A stretch of DNA of 64,000 nt from Leifsonia sp040686855. Lineage in GTDB: Bacteria > Actinomycetota > Actinomycetes > Actinomycetales > Microbacteriaceae. Every line of letters begins with the position of its first letter. Position 1 is the stretch's first letter. The stretch is from positions 248,001 through 312,000 of the forward strand of contig NZ_JBFBOG010000001.1 in the NCBI RefSeq assembly GCF_040686855.1, given 5' to 3'. This document shows positions 8,311-16,212 of the stretch, one piece after another. The notes beneath the pieces are model-generated. The model worked only from the letters and a program-made list of their open reading frames with translations. It was not told the origin of the DNA and searched no databases. The position numbers were made by a program, and so were the translations under genes.

Positions 8311-9153
8311 TCACGACGGGGTCGCCAGCTGGTTCGTGAACGACGAGTCCCGCCCCAGGGCGAAGTCGATCAGCTTCGCGAACCGCTCCGGGTCGATCGC
8401 ATTGGCCTTCGCCTGCTCCACGGTGTCCGCCGTCTGGAAGTACAGCTCGTTCCAGTGCCGGGCCTGCGTCTCGCCGCCGTCCGCATCCACGTTGGCGTAG
8501 AGGACGTTGTTGGCGGTGCGATCCCAGAAGATGCAGATGAAGTGGGGCAGTCCTGCCGGCGGGTCGGGGCAGTAGTAGAGCCGGCCGCGTCCCTCCCGCC
8601 GGATCGCGCTGGTGCGCGCGGAGGTCGCGCTCGCCGTCGCGGCGATCGCCCGCGAGACGGCGTCGTTGACGATGCGGTTGAGGTCGTCGAGTGAGGCCAT
8701 GTCGAACTCATCTCCTTGCAGGTAGGGCGGCCGGATGTAGCTGAGGATGTACCCGGCCGAGCGGGTGCGGTCGCGCAGGTCGTCGCCGGGGTTGGAGTTG
8801 GTGCCGCGGGAGGTCACGACGGACCCGCCCGGCGAGACGGCCACGACGATCTCGGTGTGGTCGGGGTCGCCGTCGCCGTCCCAGTCGAAGGCCAGCACGT
8901 CCCCGGGTCGCACGCCCGCCGAGCCGTCGTGCCAGACCCCGCGGTCGCGTCCCCAGTTCTGGATCTGCGACACGTACGTGTAGAAGGGGTTGCCGAACGA
9001 GTTCAGCCCGAACAGGTAGTAGCTGACGCAGGCGGCGCAGTCGTCGTAGGCGCTGTTGCCGCTCGGCCACCACGGGTTGGGCCAGGTGACCCCGAACGAG
9101 GCGCCCATCGCATTCAGGACCTCGTCCGGCGACCGGTTCAGGAGCTCAGGCAT
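8311..9153 (-). CDS. CHAP/amidase-domain protein
   Basis: A 280-residue protein. Residues ~15-145 look like a CHAP or 'putative amidase' cysteine-peptidase domain: a cysteine in A-Y-D-D-C-A-A-C (Cys39 or Cys42), then G-D-V-L-A-F-D, then His99 with Glu101 in D-H-T-E-I-V. Such domains cut peptidoglycan peptide or amide bonds. The C-terminal half (~150-280) has no recognised domain. No signal peptide or transmembrane segment is visible, which is odd for a wall hydrolase and fits either a phage-like endolysin needing a holin or an unconventional export route. Its start overlaps the stop of the small upstream gene by 8 bases. Confidence 0.65.
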   Translation of the reverse strand: MPELLNRSPDEVLNAMGASFGVTWPNPWWPSGNSAYDDCAACVSYYLFGLNSFGNPFYTYVSQIQNWGRDRGVWHDGSAGVRPGDVLAFDWDGDGDPDHTEIVVAVSPGGSVVTSRGTNSNPGDDLRDRTRSAGYILSYIRPPYLQGDEFDMASLDDLNRIVNDAVSRAIAATASATSARTSAIRREGRGRLYYCPDPPAGLPHFICIFWDRTANNVLYANVDADGGETQARHWNELYFQTADTVEQAKANAIDPERFAKLIDFALGRDSSFTNQLATPS

Positions 9154-9298
9154 CGCGGGGCACCTCCTCGCCGTAGCTGGAGCTGATCGCCGGTGGCGCG
9201 GCCGGCTTGTCCGCGTTCAGCGGCGGCGGCAGGCCGAGGTCGTCGGGTGGGAGGCCGTCGCCGGTCTCGCCGCTGTCGTCCCGATCCTCGTCCGTCAT
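9146..9298 (-). CDS. small acidic/proline-rich protein in the amidase operon
   Basis: A 50-residue Asp- and Pro-rich peptide (starts MTDEDRDDSGE, ends with S-S-S-Y-G-E-E). It overlaps the amidase start by 8 bases, which implies translational coupling. It is probably intrinsically disordered. The ATG at 9298 sits directly behind five copies of a heptanucleotide that supplies several GGGGA Shine-Dalgarno-like sites. A longer in-frame version from 9427 would have to read through that repeat and is unlikely. A chaperone or targeting role for the amidase is only a guess. Confidence 0.5.
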   Translation of the reverse strand: MTDEDRDDSGETGDGLPPDDLGLPPPLNADKPAAPPAISSSYGEEVPRDA

Positions 9299-9300
9299 GC

Positions 9301-9335
9301 CGTCCCCCGTCCCCCGTCCCCGGTCCCCGGTCCCC
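9301..9335. repeat. heptanucleotide tandem repeat (cgtcccc)3(ggtcccc)2
   Basis: Five consecutive 7-base units are read directly from the sequence. On the minus strand each unit presents GGGGAC, and the last sits just before the ATG at 9298, so the tract forms the ribosome-binding region of the small gene and its coupled amidase. Confidence 0.9.
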
Positions 9336-9416
9336 GGTGCATCGTGGGCGCACGCGAATGGTACGACTGCGGACACCGTGCGCACGAGAGACCATCGGGT
9401 CGCTAGGCTGCCGCCT

Positions 9417-9776
9417 ATGAGCACCACCGTCTACACATCCGCCTTCATCTTCGACGCGAAGGACCGCGACGACGAGTTCCACCGCCTCAACGATGAGATC
9501 GCGGTTCGAGCCCGCGCCATCCCCGGTTTCCTCGGGGAGGAGGCCTGGGAGAACCCGGAGACGGGCCTCCATTCGGAGGTCTACTACTGGAGCAGCCTCG
9601 ACGCGCTGCACCAGTTGATCGGCATGGACACGCACCGCGAGGCGAAGCGCCTCTACGAGCGGTGGATCGGGCCGTATCGGGTCGTGATCGGGCAGGTCCT
9701 CAGCGAATACGGGCAGGCGGGGCTGGGGCTCGAACACGTTCCGGCCGGCGACCTCGCTTCCCCCAGCACCCCCTGA
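9417..9776 (+). CDS. antibiotic biosynthesis monooxygenase (ABM)-like domain protein
   Basis: A 119-residue single-domain ferredoxin-like (dimeric alpha/beta barrel) protein. The region F-H-R-L-N-D-E-I ... I-P-G-F-L-G-E-E ... Y-Y-W-S-S-L-D-A-L-H is typical of ABM-type proteins. The start is at the ATG 9417; upstream in-frame sequence overlaps the divergent repeat region and is not protein-like. These proteins act as cofactor-free monooxygenases or simply as small-ligand binders. The substrate is unknown. It is divergent from the amidase pair. Confidence 0.7.
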   Translation: MSTTVYTSAFIFDAKDRDDEFHRLNDEIAVRARAIPGFLGEEAWENPETGLHSEVYYWSSLDALHQLIGMDTHREAKRLYERWIGPYRVVIGQVLSEYGQAGLGLEHVPAGDLASPSTP

Positions 9777-9835
9777 GGATCGGTCATCCGCCCCGTGTGC
9801 CGCGGGGTGAGGCGTGCTTGGATGAGCGGGTGAGC

Positions 9836-10678
9836 ATGCCGTTCGACAGGCTGAGCGGGGCGTGGCCGGACTCCGACCCCGAGTCGTTGCTGCGCGAGCT
9901 CATCGACAGCGTCGCGCGTGCGCTCCCGGCCGATGTCGCATCCACGGCGCTCACGGTCGAGTTCACACGGTCGCTCGCCGACCGGCTGGCGCAGCGGCCC
10001 GGCACGATCACCCGGATACGGCTCGCGGGTCCCACCGAAGCGCTGGCGCTCAGCTGGAAGGCGGGTCCCCGGTGGACGCCGACCGTCGAGCAGCTGTACG
10101 GGTCGGTCGTGCTGTCCGACCTCACCATCACCCTCAGCCGGTGGCTGACCGCTTTCGCCCGGCTGGTGGCCGCGCTGGCGGTGCAGGCCGCCGAGGACTC
10201 CGCGGATTCGGAGCGCGCCCTCCAGACGCTGGGGATCCTGCCGCCGGGTTCGGAGATCCACGTCGACGACGCCACCCTCGCGCAGGACCTGCGCACCCTC
10301 GCCGCGCGCATCCGCCGCCGGGTGCCGGACGAAGCCGTGGCGTCCGTCGAGCGGATCGGCGAACTGCTCGCCGACACCCTGCCGCGCGTGGCCGGGTCGG
10401 GTGAGCCGGAGGTGATGCTGCGCGTGGCGGCGACGCTGTACCTCCCCGACACCCTCCGGGCGTACCTCGCGCTGCCGCCCGAATGGGCGACCGAGCACGT
10501 GCTGGCCAGCGGTCTCACCCCGGCCCAGACGCTGACCATGCAGCTGGACGCGCTCGAGTCGGCGGCACGGACCATGCGGGATGCGGCGATCGAGCGGGAT
10601 GCCGCGGCGCTGCTGGTCAGCGGGCGCTTCCTCGCGGACCGGTTCGCGGGGCCGCGGCGGGAGCTGGATCTGGGGTGA
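9836..10678 (+). CDS. hypothetical helical protein
   Basis: A 280-residue protein (start ATG 9836, with GGATGAG about nine bases upstream; a GTG at 9830 is the alternative). The composition is helix-rich with many Ala/Leu/Arg. There is no signal peptide, membrane segment or recognised domain. The last 98 bases of the gene recur almost exactly at 11354-11451, so this 3' end was one boundary of a duplication. The ending R-R-E-L-D-L-G is shared by the copy. Confidence 0.6.
   Translation: MPFDRLSGAWPDSDPESLLRELIDSVARALPADVASTALTVEFTRSLADRLAQRPGTITRIRLAGPTEALALSWKAGPRWTPTVEQLYGSVVLSDLTITLSRWLTAFARLVAALAVQAAEDSADSERALQTLGILPPGSEIHVDDATLAQDLRTLAARIRRRVPDEAVASVERIGELLADTLPRVAGSGEPEVMLRVAATLYLPDTLRAYLALPPEWATEHVLASGLTPAQTLTMQLDALESAARTMRDAAIERDAAALLVSGRFLADRFAGPRRELDLG
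10580..10677 (+). repeat. direct repeat, left copy (3' end of hypothetical gene)
   Basis: These 98 bases match 11354-11451 with four mismatches and no gaps by hand alignment. This copy is the genuine gene end, with its TGA stop at 10676-10678. Confidence 0.9.
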
Positions 10679-10756
10679 TGTCGGCCGTGGCGTCGCACCC
10701 TCGCTACCCTCGCGTTGGGGGAATCGCCGGACCGCGCCTCCGGCTAGCGTGATCTC

Positions 10757-11230
10757 ATGCCGGGGGGATCAGCACGCGCGCGGAATGCGGCCGCGGTGGG
10801 AGCCGCCATGGCCCTTCTGGCCGCTTCGCTCACGGGATGCACCGGGATACCCAGCCCCTATGAATACGACCTGGTCGATGCTGCGGCCGAACAACTCGGC
10901 GTGACCCATGCCGGCGTGACGCTCATCGAGCAGCATCGCGGACAGATGAAACGGTTGAGCGGCGAAGGCCCCACGGTCGAGTTCAGGATCGCGACCGAGG
11001 ACTCGACGGCGGCAGCTCGCACCATCGTGGATCGAGCGAAACGAATCGGGTGGGACGGTCAGCTGGATCAGAATCAGTTCCTCAGAGGTTTCGCCACCAT
11101 CTCGACGGACGGATACTTCTTGCAGCTGTACGTCACTTCGTGGACGGCGAATGGGCCGGTCCCGGGTGCGGAGGACAAGACCCGGACGTCGAACCGGTCC
11201 GGGATCGACGTCCTGATCACCCAGTCCTGA
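10757..11230 (+). CDS. putative lipoprotein
   Basis: A 157-residue secreted lipoprotein. A basic N-terminus and hydrophobic core are followed by a lipobox L-T-G-C with Cys28 as the lipidation site. The mature part is hydrophilic with a probable small alpha/beta domain (A-A-R-T-I-V-D-R-A region), and no family is recognised. The gene sits between the two copies of the 98-base direct repeat and just before a fragment of ychF, so it occupies the first arm of the tandem-duplication scar. Third positions are less GC-rich than in the neighbours. Confidence 0.65.
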   Translation: MPGGSARARNAAAVGAAMALLAASLTGCTGIPSPYEYDLVDAAAEQLGVTHAGVTLIEQHRGQMKRLSGEGPTVEFRIATEDSTAAARTIVDRAKRIGWDGQLDQNQFLRGFATISTDGYFLQLYVTSWTANGPVPGAEDKTRTSNRSGIDVLITQS

Positions 11231-11265
11231 CCGCCGCCGTTCACCGCCGGATCGGCCTCCGTAGC

Positions 11266-11353
11266 GCCGTGCCGCGGGAGTGGGCCTCGGAGCTATGCTT
11301 CCCGCGTCCATCAAGATGACCTCCGCCTTGACGAAGCCCTTCTCGAAGTCGGT
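11266..11353 (-). pseudogene. ychF 3'-region fragment (duplication relic)
   Basis: This stretch aligns with 12007-12105 inside ychF: for example the 17 bases at 11306-11322, about the ccgcgtccat block, and the ccttctcgaagtcggtg block are near identical. It carries a one-base insertion and a deletion of about a dozen bases, so it cannot be read as ychF and has no start or stop of its own. It abuts the right-hand copy of the 98-base repeat at 11353/11354. Confidence 0.8.
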
Positions 11354-11451
11354 GATGCGGCGATCGAGCGGGATGCCGCGGCGCTGCCGGTCAGCGGGCG
11401 GTTCCTGGCGGACCGGCTCGCGGGGCCGCGGCGGGAGCTGGATCTGGGGTG
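11354..11451 (+). repeat. direct repeat, right copy (decayed 3' end of hypothetical gene)
   Basis: It matches 10580-10677 at 94 of 98 positions. The stop codon context is changed (TGG in place of TGA), so the frame runs on into the next gene's leader. Its left edge fuses directly to the ychF fragment. Confidence 0.9.
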
Positions 11452-11491
11452 GGCGGGCGTGCGGGCCCGCCGAGCCGATACGCTCACAGGC

Positions 11492-11863
11492 GTGATCATC
11501 GCAGCTGTCATCGTCATCATCCTCGGACTGCTCGCCGCCTTCCAGATCGCCCTCGCGCTCGGCGCCCCCTGGGGCCGTCTGGCGTGGGGCGGCGCCGACC
11601 GCGTGCTCCCCGCGGGCCGACGGGTCGCGAGCCTGGTGGCTGTCCTGCTCTACGCCGCCTTCGCCGTGATCGTCCTCGCCGCAGCGGGGCTGATCGACCT
11701 TCCTCCGCTGCTCGTCGAGATCGGCATCTGGGTGGTGTTCGCGGTCTTCGTCCTCGGCATCCTCGCCAACGCCGCATCGAAGAGCCGACGCGAACGCGCG
11801 CTGATGACGCCGCTGAACGCGGTGCTCGCCGCGCTGACGCTTCTGGTCGCGCTGGGGGCGTGA
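11492..11863 (+). CDS. hypothetical small membrane protein
   Basis: About 123 residues with four predicted hydrophobic helices (roughly 1-22, 45-66, 70-95 and 105-123 from the GTG at 11492). An earlier GTG at 11459 lies at the edge of the duplicated repeat, and would add a basic, unlikely N-terminus. The family is not recognised; similar four-helix proteins are common in Microbacteriaceae without known function. It is convergent with ychF, 76 bases away. Confidence 0.6.
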   Translation: MIIAAVIVIILGLLAAFQIALALGAPWGRLAWGGADRVLPAGRRVASLVAVLLYAAFAVIVLAAAGLIDLPPLLVEIGIWVVFAVFVLGILANAASKSRRERALMTPLNAVLAALTLLVALGA

Positions 11864-11939
11864 CGCAGAGGCCCGAACAGACGCAGGTCAAAGACCACGG
11901 CGCGTCAGCGACCAGAACTCCTCAGCGCTGAACGCCCAC

Positions 11940-13013
11940 CTACACGTTGAACCGGAACTCGACCACGTCCCCGTCCTGCATGACGTAGTCCTTGCCCTCC
12001 ATGCGCGCCTTGCCGCGGGAGCGGGCCTCGGCGATGCTTCCCGCGTCCATCAGGTCCTCGAAGGAGATGACCTCCGCCTTGATGAACCCCTTCTCGAAGT
12101 CGGTGTGGATGACGCCCGCCGCCTGGGGGGCCTTCGCGCCCTTGGGGATGGTCCAGGCGCGCGACTCCTTCGGGCCGGCGGTGAGGTAGGTCTGCAGCCC
12201 GAGGGTGTCGAACCCGATGCGGGCGAGCTGGTCGAGTCCGGACTCGTCCTGGCCCGTGGAGGCGAGGAGTTCGGCGGCGTCGGCGGCATCCAGGTCGATG
12301 AGCTCGGACTCCAGCTTGGCGTCGAGGAAGACCGCCTGCGCGGGGGCGACCAGCGCGGCCAGCTCGGCGCGGCGGGACTCGTCCGTCAGGACGTCCTCGT
12401 CCACATTGAACACGTAGATGAAGGGCTTCGCGGTGAGCAGACCCAGCTCGCGCACCGGCTCGAGGTCGATCGAGGAGGTCGAGAGCGGCTTGCCGGAGTT
12501 CAGGTACTCGCTCGCTGCGCGGGCGGTCTCGAGGACGATCGGCTCGAGCTTGCGGCCCTTGACCTCCTTCTCGTACCGCTGCTCCGCCTTCTCGAGGGTC
12601 TGCAGGTCGGCGAGGATGAGCTCGGTGTTGATGGTCTCCATGTCGCCGGCGGGGTCGGTCTTACCCGCCACGTGCACGACATCCGCGTCGCTGAAACCCC
12701 GCACGACCTGGGCGATCGCGTCGGCCTCGCGGATGTTCGCGAGGAACTTGTTGCCCAGACCCTCGCCCTCGCTCGCGCCCTTCACGATCCCGGCGATGTC
12801 GACGAACGACACCGGCGCGGGGACGGTGCGCTCGCTGTGGAACAGCTCCGCCAGGCGGTCGAGCCGCGGGTCGGGCAGGTTCACCACGCCGACGTTCGGC
12901 TCGATGGTCGCGAACGGGTAGTTCGCCGCCAGAGCGTCGTTCTTGGTCAGCGCGTTGAACAGGGTGGACTTGCCCACATTGGGCAGCCCGACGATTCCGA
13001 TAGTGAGAGCCAC
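11940..13013 (-). CDS. ychF: YchF/OLA1 family ATPase (Obg-like)
   Basis: A 357-residue P-loop NTPase of full family length. G1 is G-L-P-N-V-G-K-S-T at residues 9-17; G3 is D-I-A-G-I-V-K-G-A; the G4 position reads N-V-D-E rather than NKxD, which is the hallmark of this ATP-preferring branch. A helical coiled arm is followed by a C-terminal TGS domain with the ending V-V-E-F-R-F-N-V. YchF binds ribosomes and takes part in translation and oxidative-stress responses. Part of its 3' region is duplicated upstream at 11266-11353. Confidence 0.95.
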   Translation of the reverse strand: MALTIGIVGLPNVGKSTLFNALTKNDALAANYPFATIEPNVGVVNLPDPRLDRLAELFHSERTVPAPVSFVDIAGIVKGASEGEGLGNKFLANIREADAIAQVVRGFSDADVVHVAGKTDPAGDMETINTELILADLQTLEKAEQRYEKEVKGRKLEPIVLETARAASEYLNSGKPLSTSSIDLEPVRELGLLTAKPFIYVFNVDEDVLTDESRRAELAALVAPAQAVFLDAKLESELIDLDAADAAELLASTGQDESGLDQLARIGFDTLGLQTYLTAGPKESRAWTIPKGAKAPQAAGVIHTDFEKGFIKAEVISFEDLMDAGSIAEARSRGKARMEGKDYVMQDGDVVEFRFNV

Positions 13014-13056
13014 GGTCGTCCATTCTACGGGGCCGGTCCGACCCGGCCGCCCGCGG

Positions 13057-13803
13057 TCAGCCGAGCCGGGTGGCGCGGTACGAGCGGGTCACGTACGGCA
13101 GCTCGAACGTGTCGCGCCCGGCGAGGTCGGGATGCTCGCGCATGAGCCGCCGCAGCGACTCGATGACGGCGGCCTGGGCGTCCGGGTCCTTGGTGATGAA
13201 GTAGCTGCGGGAGCGGGCGAGGTCGAGCAGGCCCTCGCGGTCGAGCGCCTGCACCCAGCGGGTCTCGTGCTTCTCCAGCGGGCCGAACGGTGGGGCGAGG
13301 ACCGGGTCGGCCTCGTCGTCGAAGGCGGCGGAGCCCGCATCCATCAGCTCCCCCAGCTCGCGCACCCAGCCGATGCTCTCGTCGCGCTCGTTCCAGACGA
13401 GGCCGAGGCGTCCGCCGGGACGGAGCACGCGGGCGACCTCCGGGATGGCGCGCTCCGCATCCACCCAGTGCCAGGCCTGCGCAACGAGTACGACCCCGGC
13501 GGAGGCAGCGGGGAGCGGGAGGCGTTCGCCGGTGCCCTCGTGCGCCGGGACGTCGGGGAGGCGTTCGCGCAGGACGCGCAGCATCTCCGGCGACGGACCG
13601 ACGGCGACGACGTCGCGGCCGCGTTCGACGAGTGCTGCCGTGAGCTTGCCGGTGCCCGCGCCGAGGTCGACGACGGGATCGTCCGTACCGTCCAGCAACC
13701 AGCTCACCGCGTCCGCCGGGTAGGACGGGCGTGCCGCGTCGTACACGTCGGCCGCCCGGTCGAAGGAGGCCGCGTGGAGGTCGCGCTGCTGACGGGATCG
13801 CAT
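13057..13803 (-). CDS. class I SAM-dependent methyltransferase
   Basis: A 248-residue methyltransferase of the Methyltransf_11 type. SAM-binding motif I is V-V-D-L-G-A-G-T-G-K-L (about residues 43-53), motif II is the acidic end of the next strand, and the post-I region includes V-V-A-V-G-P-S. There is an aromatic-rich A-Q-A-W-H-W segment near residue 111 typical of small-molecule methyltransferases. The substrate is unknown. It lies 43 bases upstream of ychF on the same strand and may share a transcript with it. Confidence 0.85.
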   Translation of the reverse strand: MRSRQQRDLHAASFDRAADVYDAARPSYPADAVSWLLDGTDDPVVDLGAGTGKLTAALVERGRDVVAVGPSPEMLRVLRERLPDVPAHEGTGERLPLPAASAGVVLVAQAWHWVDAERAIPEVARVLRPGGRLGLVWNERDESIGWVRELGELMDAGSAAFDDEADPVLAPPFGPLEKHETRWVQALDREGLLDLARSRSYFITKDPDAQAAVIESLRRLMREHPDLAGRDTFELPYVTRSYRATRLG

Positions 13804-13998
13804 GCCTCCACGCTACGCGGGCCCGTCTCTCCGCGCCCGACTTATCTCGTGAGGTGCACGTAGCTGCGGCTCGGCACGGCGTGTCGAACGCAACGAGCTG
13901 CACTTCGACGGACGCGGCGCCCGGGGAGGGCGAGTGGATGCGCGCGGCGCGCGGGGCGCCTGACGGGCGGCGTCGGTGGGGCATGTCAGCATTCGAGC

Positions 13999-14580
13999 GT
14001 GACCCTGAACTTCACCGCCATCGACTTCGAGACCGCCAACTCCTCCCCCGCGTCGGCCTGCTCGGTCGGCCTGGTGAAGGTGCGGGACGGCAAGGTGGTC
14101 GACCGGGCGGGATGGTTCATCCGGCCGCCGCTGGGCCACGACCACTTCCAGGAGTGGAACATCCGCATCCATGGCATCCACCCCGAGCAGGTGGCCGACG
14201 CGGCGGGCTGGGTCGACCAGCTGGCAGACCTCGTGGAGTTCGCGGAGGACGACCACCTGGTCGCCCACAACGCCGGCTTCGACATGGGCGTGATCCGCGC
14301 GGCCTGCGCCGCGACCTTCGTCGCGTGCCCCGAGTACGCGTACCTCTGCAGCCTCCAGGTGGCCCGTCGGACGTACTCGCTGGAGTCCTACCGCCTGCCG
14401 GTCGCGGCCATGGCGGCCGGGTTCGAGGGCTTCAACCACCACGACGCGCTCGCGGACGCGGAGGCGTGCGCCGCCATCGTCATCCATGCGGCGAAGCGGC
14501 ACGAGGCCGCGACGATCGCCGACCTCTCCGAGCTCACCGGCGCGCGCCTCGGCCGCATCGGCGTCCCCGTCGCCGCCTGA
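13999..14580 (+). CDS. DEDDh 3'-5' exonuclease domain protein
   Basis: A 193-residue DnaQ-like exonuclease. Motif I is A-I-D-F-E-T-A (Asp and Glu metal ligands near residues 8-10), motif II contains A-H-N-A-G-F-D near residue 91, and motif III is H-x-A-L-x-D-A, seen as H-D-A-L-A-D-A near residue 150. It has no polymerase or BRCT domain. Stand-alone members trim 3' ends in repair or act on RNA. Upstream, 13804-13998 holds no gene, only an imperfect inverted repeat around gtgcacgtagctgc and gcaacgagctgcac. Confidence 0.85.
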   Translation: MTLNFTAIDFETANSSPASACSVGLVKVRDGKVVDRAGWFIRPPLGHDHFQEWNIRIHGIHPEQVADAAGWVDQLADLVEFAEDDHLVAHNAGFDMGVIRAACAATFVACPEYAYLCSLQVARRTYSLESYRLPVAAMAAGFEGFNHHDALADAEACAAIVIHAAKRHEAATIADLSELTGARLGRIGVPVAA

Positions 14581-14703
14581 CCGATCCGCCCCGCGCGATC
14601 GAGTGGTGACATGATGTCGCGACGCGCCTCGAATTCGCGCATCTGCTCACGACTCGCGGCCCCCGCGCGACCGAGTGTCGGAGGCCGCTGACAGACTGCA
14701 GGC

Positions 14704-16137
14704 ATGGACATCCTCGCCCTGCTCCTCGGCCTCCTGGTCGGCCTCGTCGTCGGCGCTGTCGGCGCGGGCTTCGCCGTCGTGAAGCTCATGCGCGATCGTG
14801 CTGCCGCCGGTCAGCCCGGGGCCGCCGTCGACCCGGCCGTGGTCGCCGCCCAGCATCAGGCCGAGATCGCCGAGATCCGGGCGGCGGAGGCTGCGGTGCA
14901 GTCGGAGATCCGTGCCGCCGAAGCCGCGGTGCAGGCGGAGATCCGCGCGGACCTCGCCGCCGCTCACAGCCGGGTGGATGCGATGCAGGAGCAGTTGCGG
15001 GTCGCGCAGGAGCAGTACCGCGAGACCATCGAGCGGCACCGCGCCGAGGCCGAGGCGCGGGCCGAGCGCGAGCGCGCCGAGAGCAAGGTGCTGCAGGCGC
15101 TCGCGCCCGTGAAGGAGAGCCTGAGCGACATGCAGCGGAAGGTCATGGAGCTGGAGGCGCAGCGCAGCCAGCAGCACGGCCAGCTCACCCAGCAGCTGCG
15201 GTCGGCGGCCGAGTCCGAGGAGCGGTTGCGGAGCACCGCCGAGGCGCTGGCGTCCGCGCTGCGGTCCAACAGCACCCGCGGCGTGTGGGGCGAGACGCAG
15301 CTGCGGAGCGTGGTCGAGGCCGCGGGCCTGCTGGAGCGGGTCGACTTCGACGTGCAGTCCAGCATCCACTCGGAGTCGGGCGCGGGCCGGCCGGACATGA
15401 TCGTGCGGCTGCCCGGAGGCAAGAGCATCGCACTCGACGCCAAAGTGCCGTTCAACGCGTACCTCGAGGCGAGCCAGATCCCGGCAACGGCGACCGGCAC
15501 AGAGGCGGCTCAGCGCGAGGCGCTGCTCAAGCAGCACGTGAAGGCGGTCCGCGACCACATCACGGCGCTCGGCAGCAAGGCGTACTGGACCGGCCTGGAG
15601 TCGTCGCCCGAGCTCGTGATCGCGTTCATCCCGAGCGAGTCGCTGGTGTCGTCGGCGCTCGAGGCCGACCCGTCGATCATGGAGTTCGCGTTCGGCAAGC
15701 GGGTCGCGCTCGCGTCGCCCGTGACACTGTGGTCGGTGCTGAAGACCGTCGCGTTCAGCTGGCAGCAGGATGTGCTGACCCAGGAGGCGAAGCAGCTGTT
15801 CGACCTGAGCCGCACCCTCTACAGCCGTCTCGCGACGACGGCCGGCCACATCGAGAAGCTGGGCCGGTCTCTGGAGCGGACCGTCAAGGACTACAACGGC
15901 TTCGTCGGCTCGTTCGAGCGCCAGGTGTTCCCCGCCGCACGCAAGCTCAACGCGCTCGACGAGACGAAGGTCATCGGCGCCCTCGAAGGCATCGAGGAGG
16001 CGCCCCGCGAGCTCACCGCCTTCGAGCTGGTCAGCGAACTCGAGCCGCGCGACATGCACGGAATCGACAAGCTCGCCATCGAGGAGAAGGAGCGGGCGCG
16101 CGCCGACGACGACGCGCGCGAACCCGGGGTCGCCTAG
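14704..16137 (+). CDS. rmuC: DNA recombination protein RmuC
   Basis: A 477-residue protein: an N-terminal membrane anchor (about 4-28), a long Ala/Glu/Arg-rich coiled coil (about 45-190), then the RmuC nuclease-like domain (about 195-440) with the segment R-P-D-M-I-V ... I-A-L-D-A-K-V-P, equivalent to the PD-(D/E)xK core. RmuC limits inversion-type recombination between short repeats. The ATG at 14704 follows a 123-base leader with no gene. Confidence 0.9.
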   Translation: MDILALLLGLLVGLVVGAVGAGFAVVKLMRDRAAAGQPGAAVDPAVVAAQHQAEIAEIRAAEAAVQSEIRAAEAAVQAEIRADLAAAHSRVDAMQEQLRVAQEQYRETIERHRAEAEARAERERAESKVLQALAPVKESLSDMQRKVMELEAQRSQQHGQLTQQLRSAAESEERLRSTAEALASALRSNSTRGVWGETQLRSVVEAAGLLERVDFDVQSSIHSESGAGRPDMIVRLPGGKSIALDAKVPFNAYLEASQIPATATGTEAAQREALLKQHVKAVRDHITALGSKAYWTGLESSPELVIAFIPSESLVSSALEADPSIMEFAFGKRVALASPVTLWSVLKTVAFSWQQDVLTQEAKQLFDLSRTLYSRLATTAGHIEKLGRSLERTVKDYNGFVGSFERQVFPAARKLNALDETKVIGALEGIEEAPRELTAFELVSELEPRDMHGIDKLAIEEKERARADDDAREPGVA

Positions 16138-16147
16138 CCGTCGCGCC

Positions 16148-16202
16148 GATTCGTGCCGAACGTGCGGAATGGCGCCGCCATAACGAACATTCGGCACGAA
16201 TC
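16148..16202. terminator. long palindrome between convergent rmuC and glpX
   Basis: A 13-base arm gattcgtgccgaa (16148-16160) pairs perfectly with ttcggcacgaatc (16190-16202), and pairing continues with a few mismatches through most of the interior, giving arms of about 26 bases. It sits exactly between the two convergent stops. There is no U-tract, so it may act as a bidirectional transcript-end structure or be a palindromic element. Confidence 0.65.
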
Positions 16203-16212
16203 TCGGCCGCTA

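Noticed and set aside
13804..13998. Possible small gene between the methyltransferase and exonuclease
   Set aside because: Frames there lack a ribosome binding site and protein-like composition; only an imperfect inverted repeat is visible.
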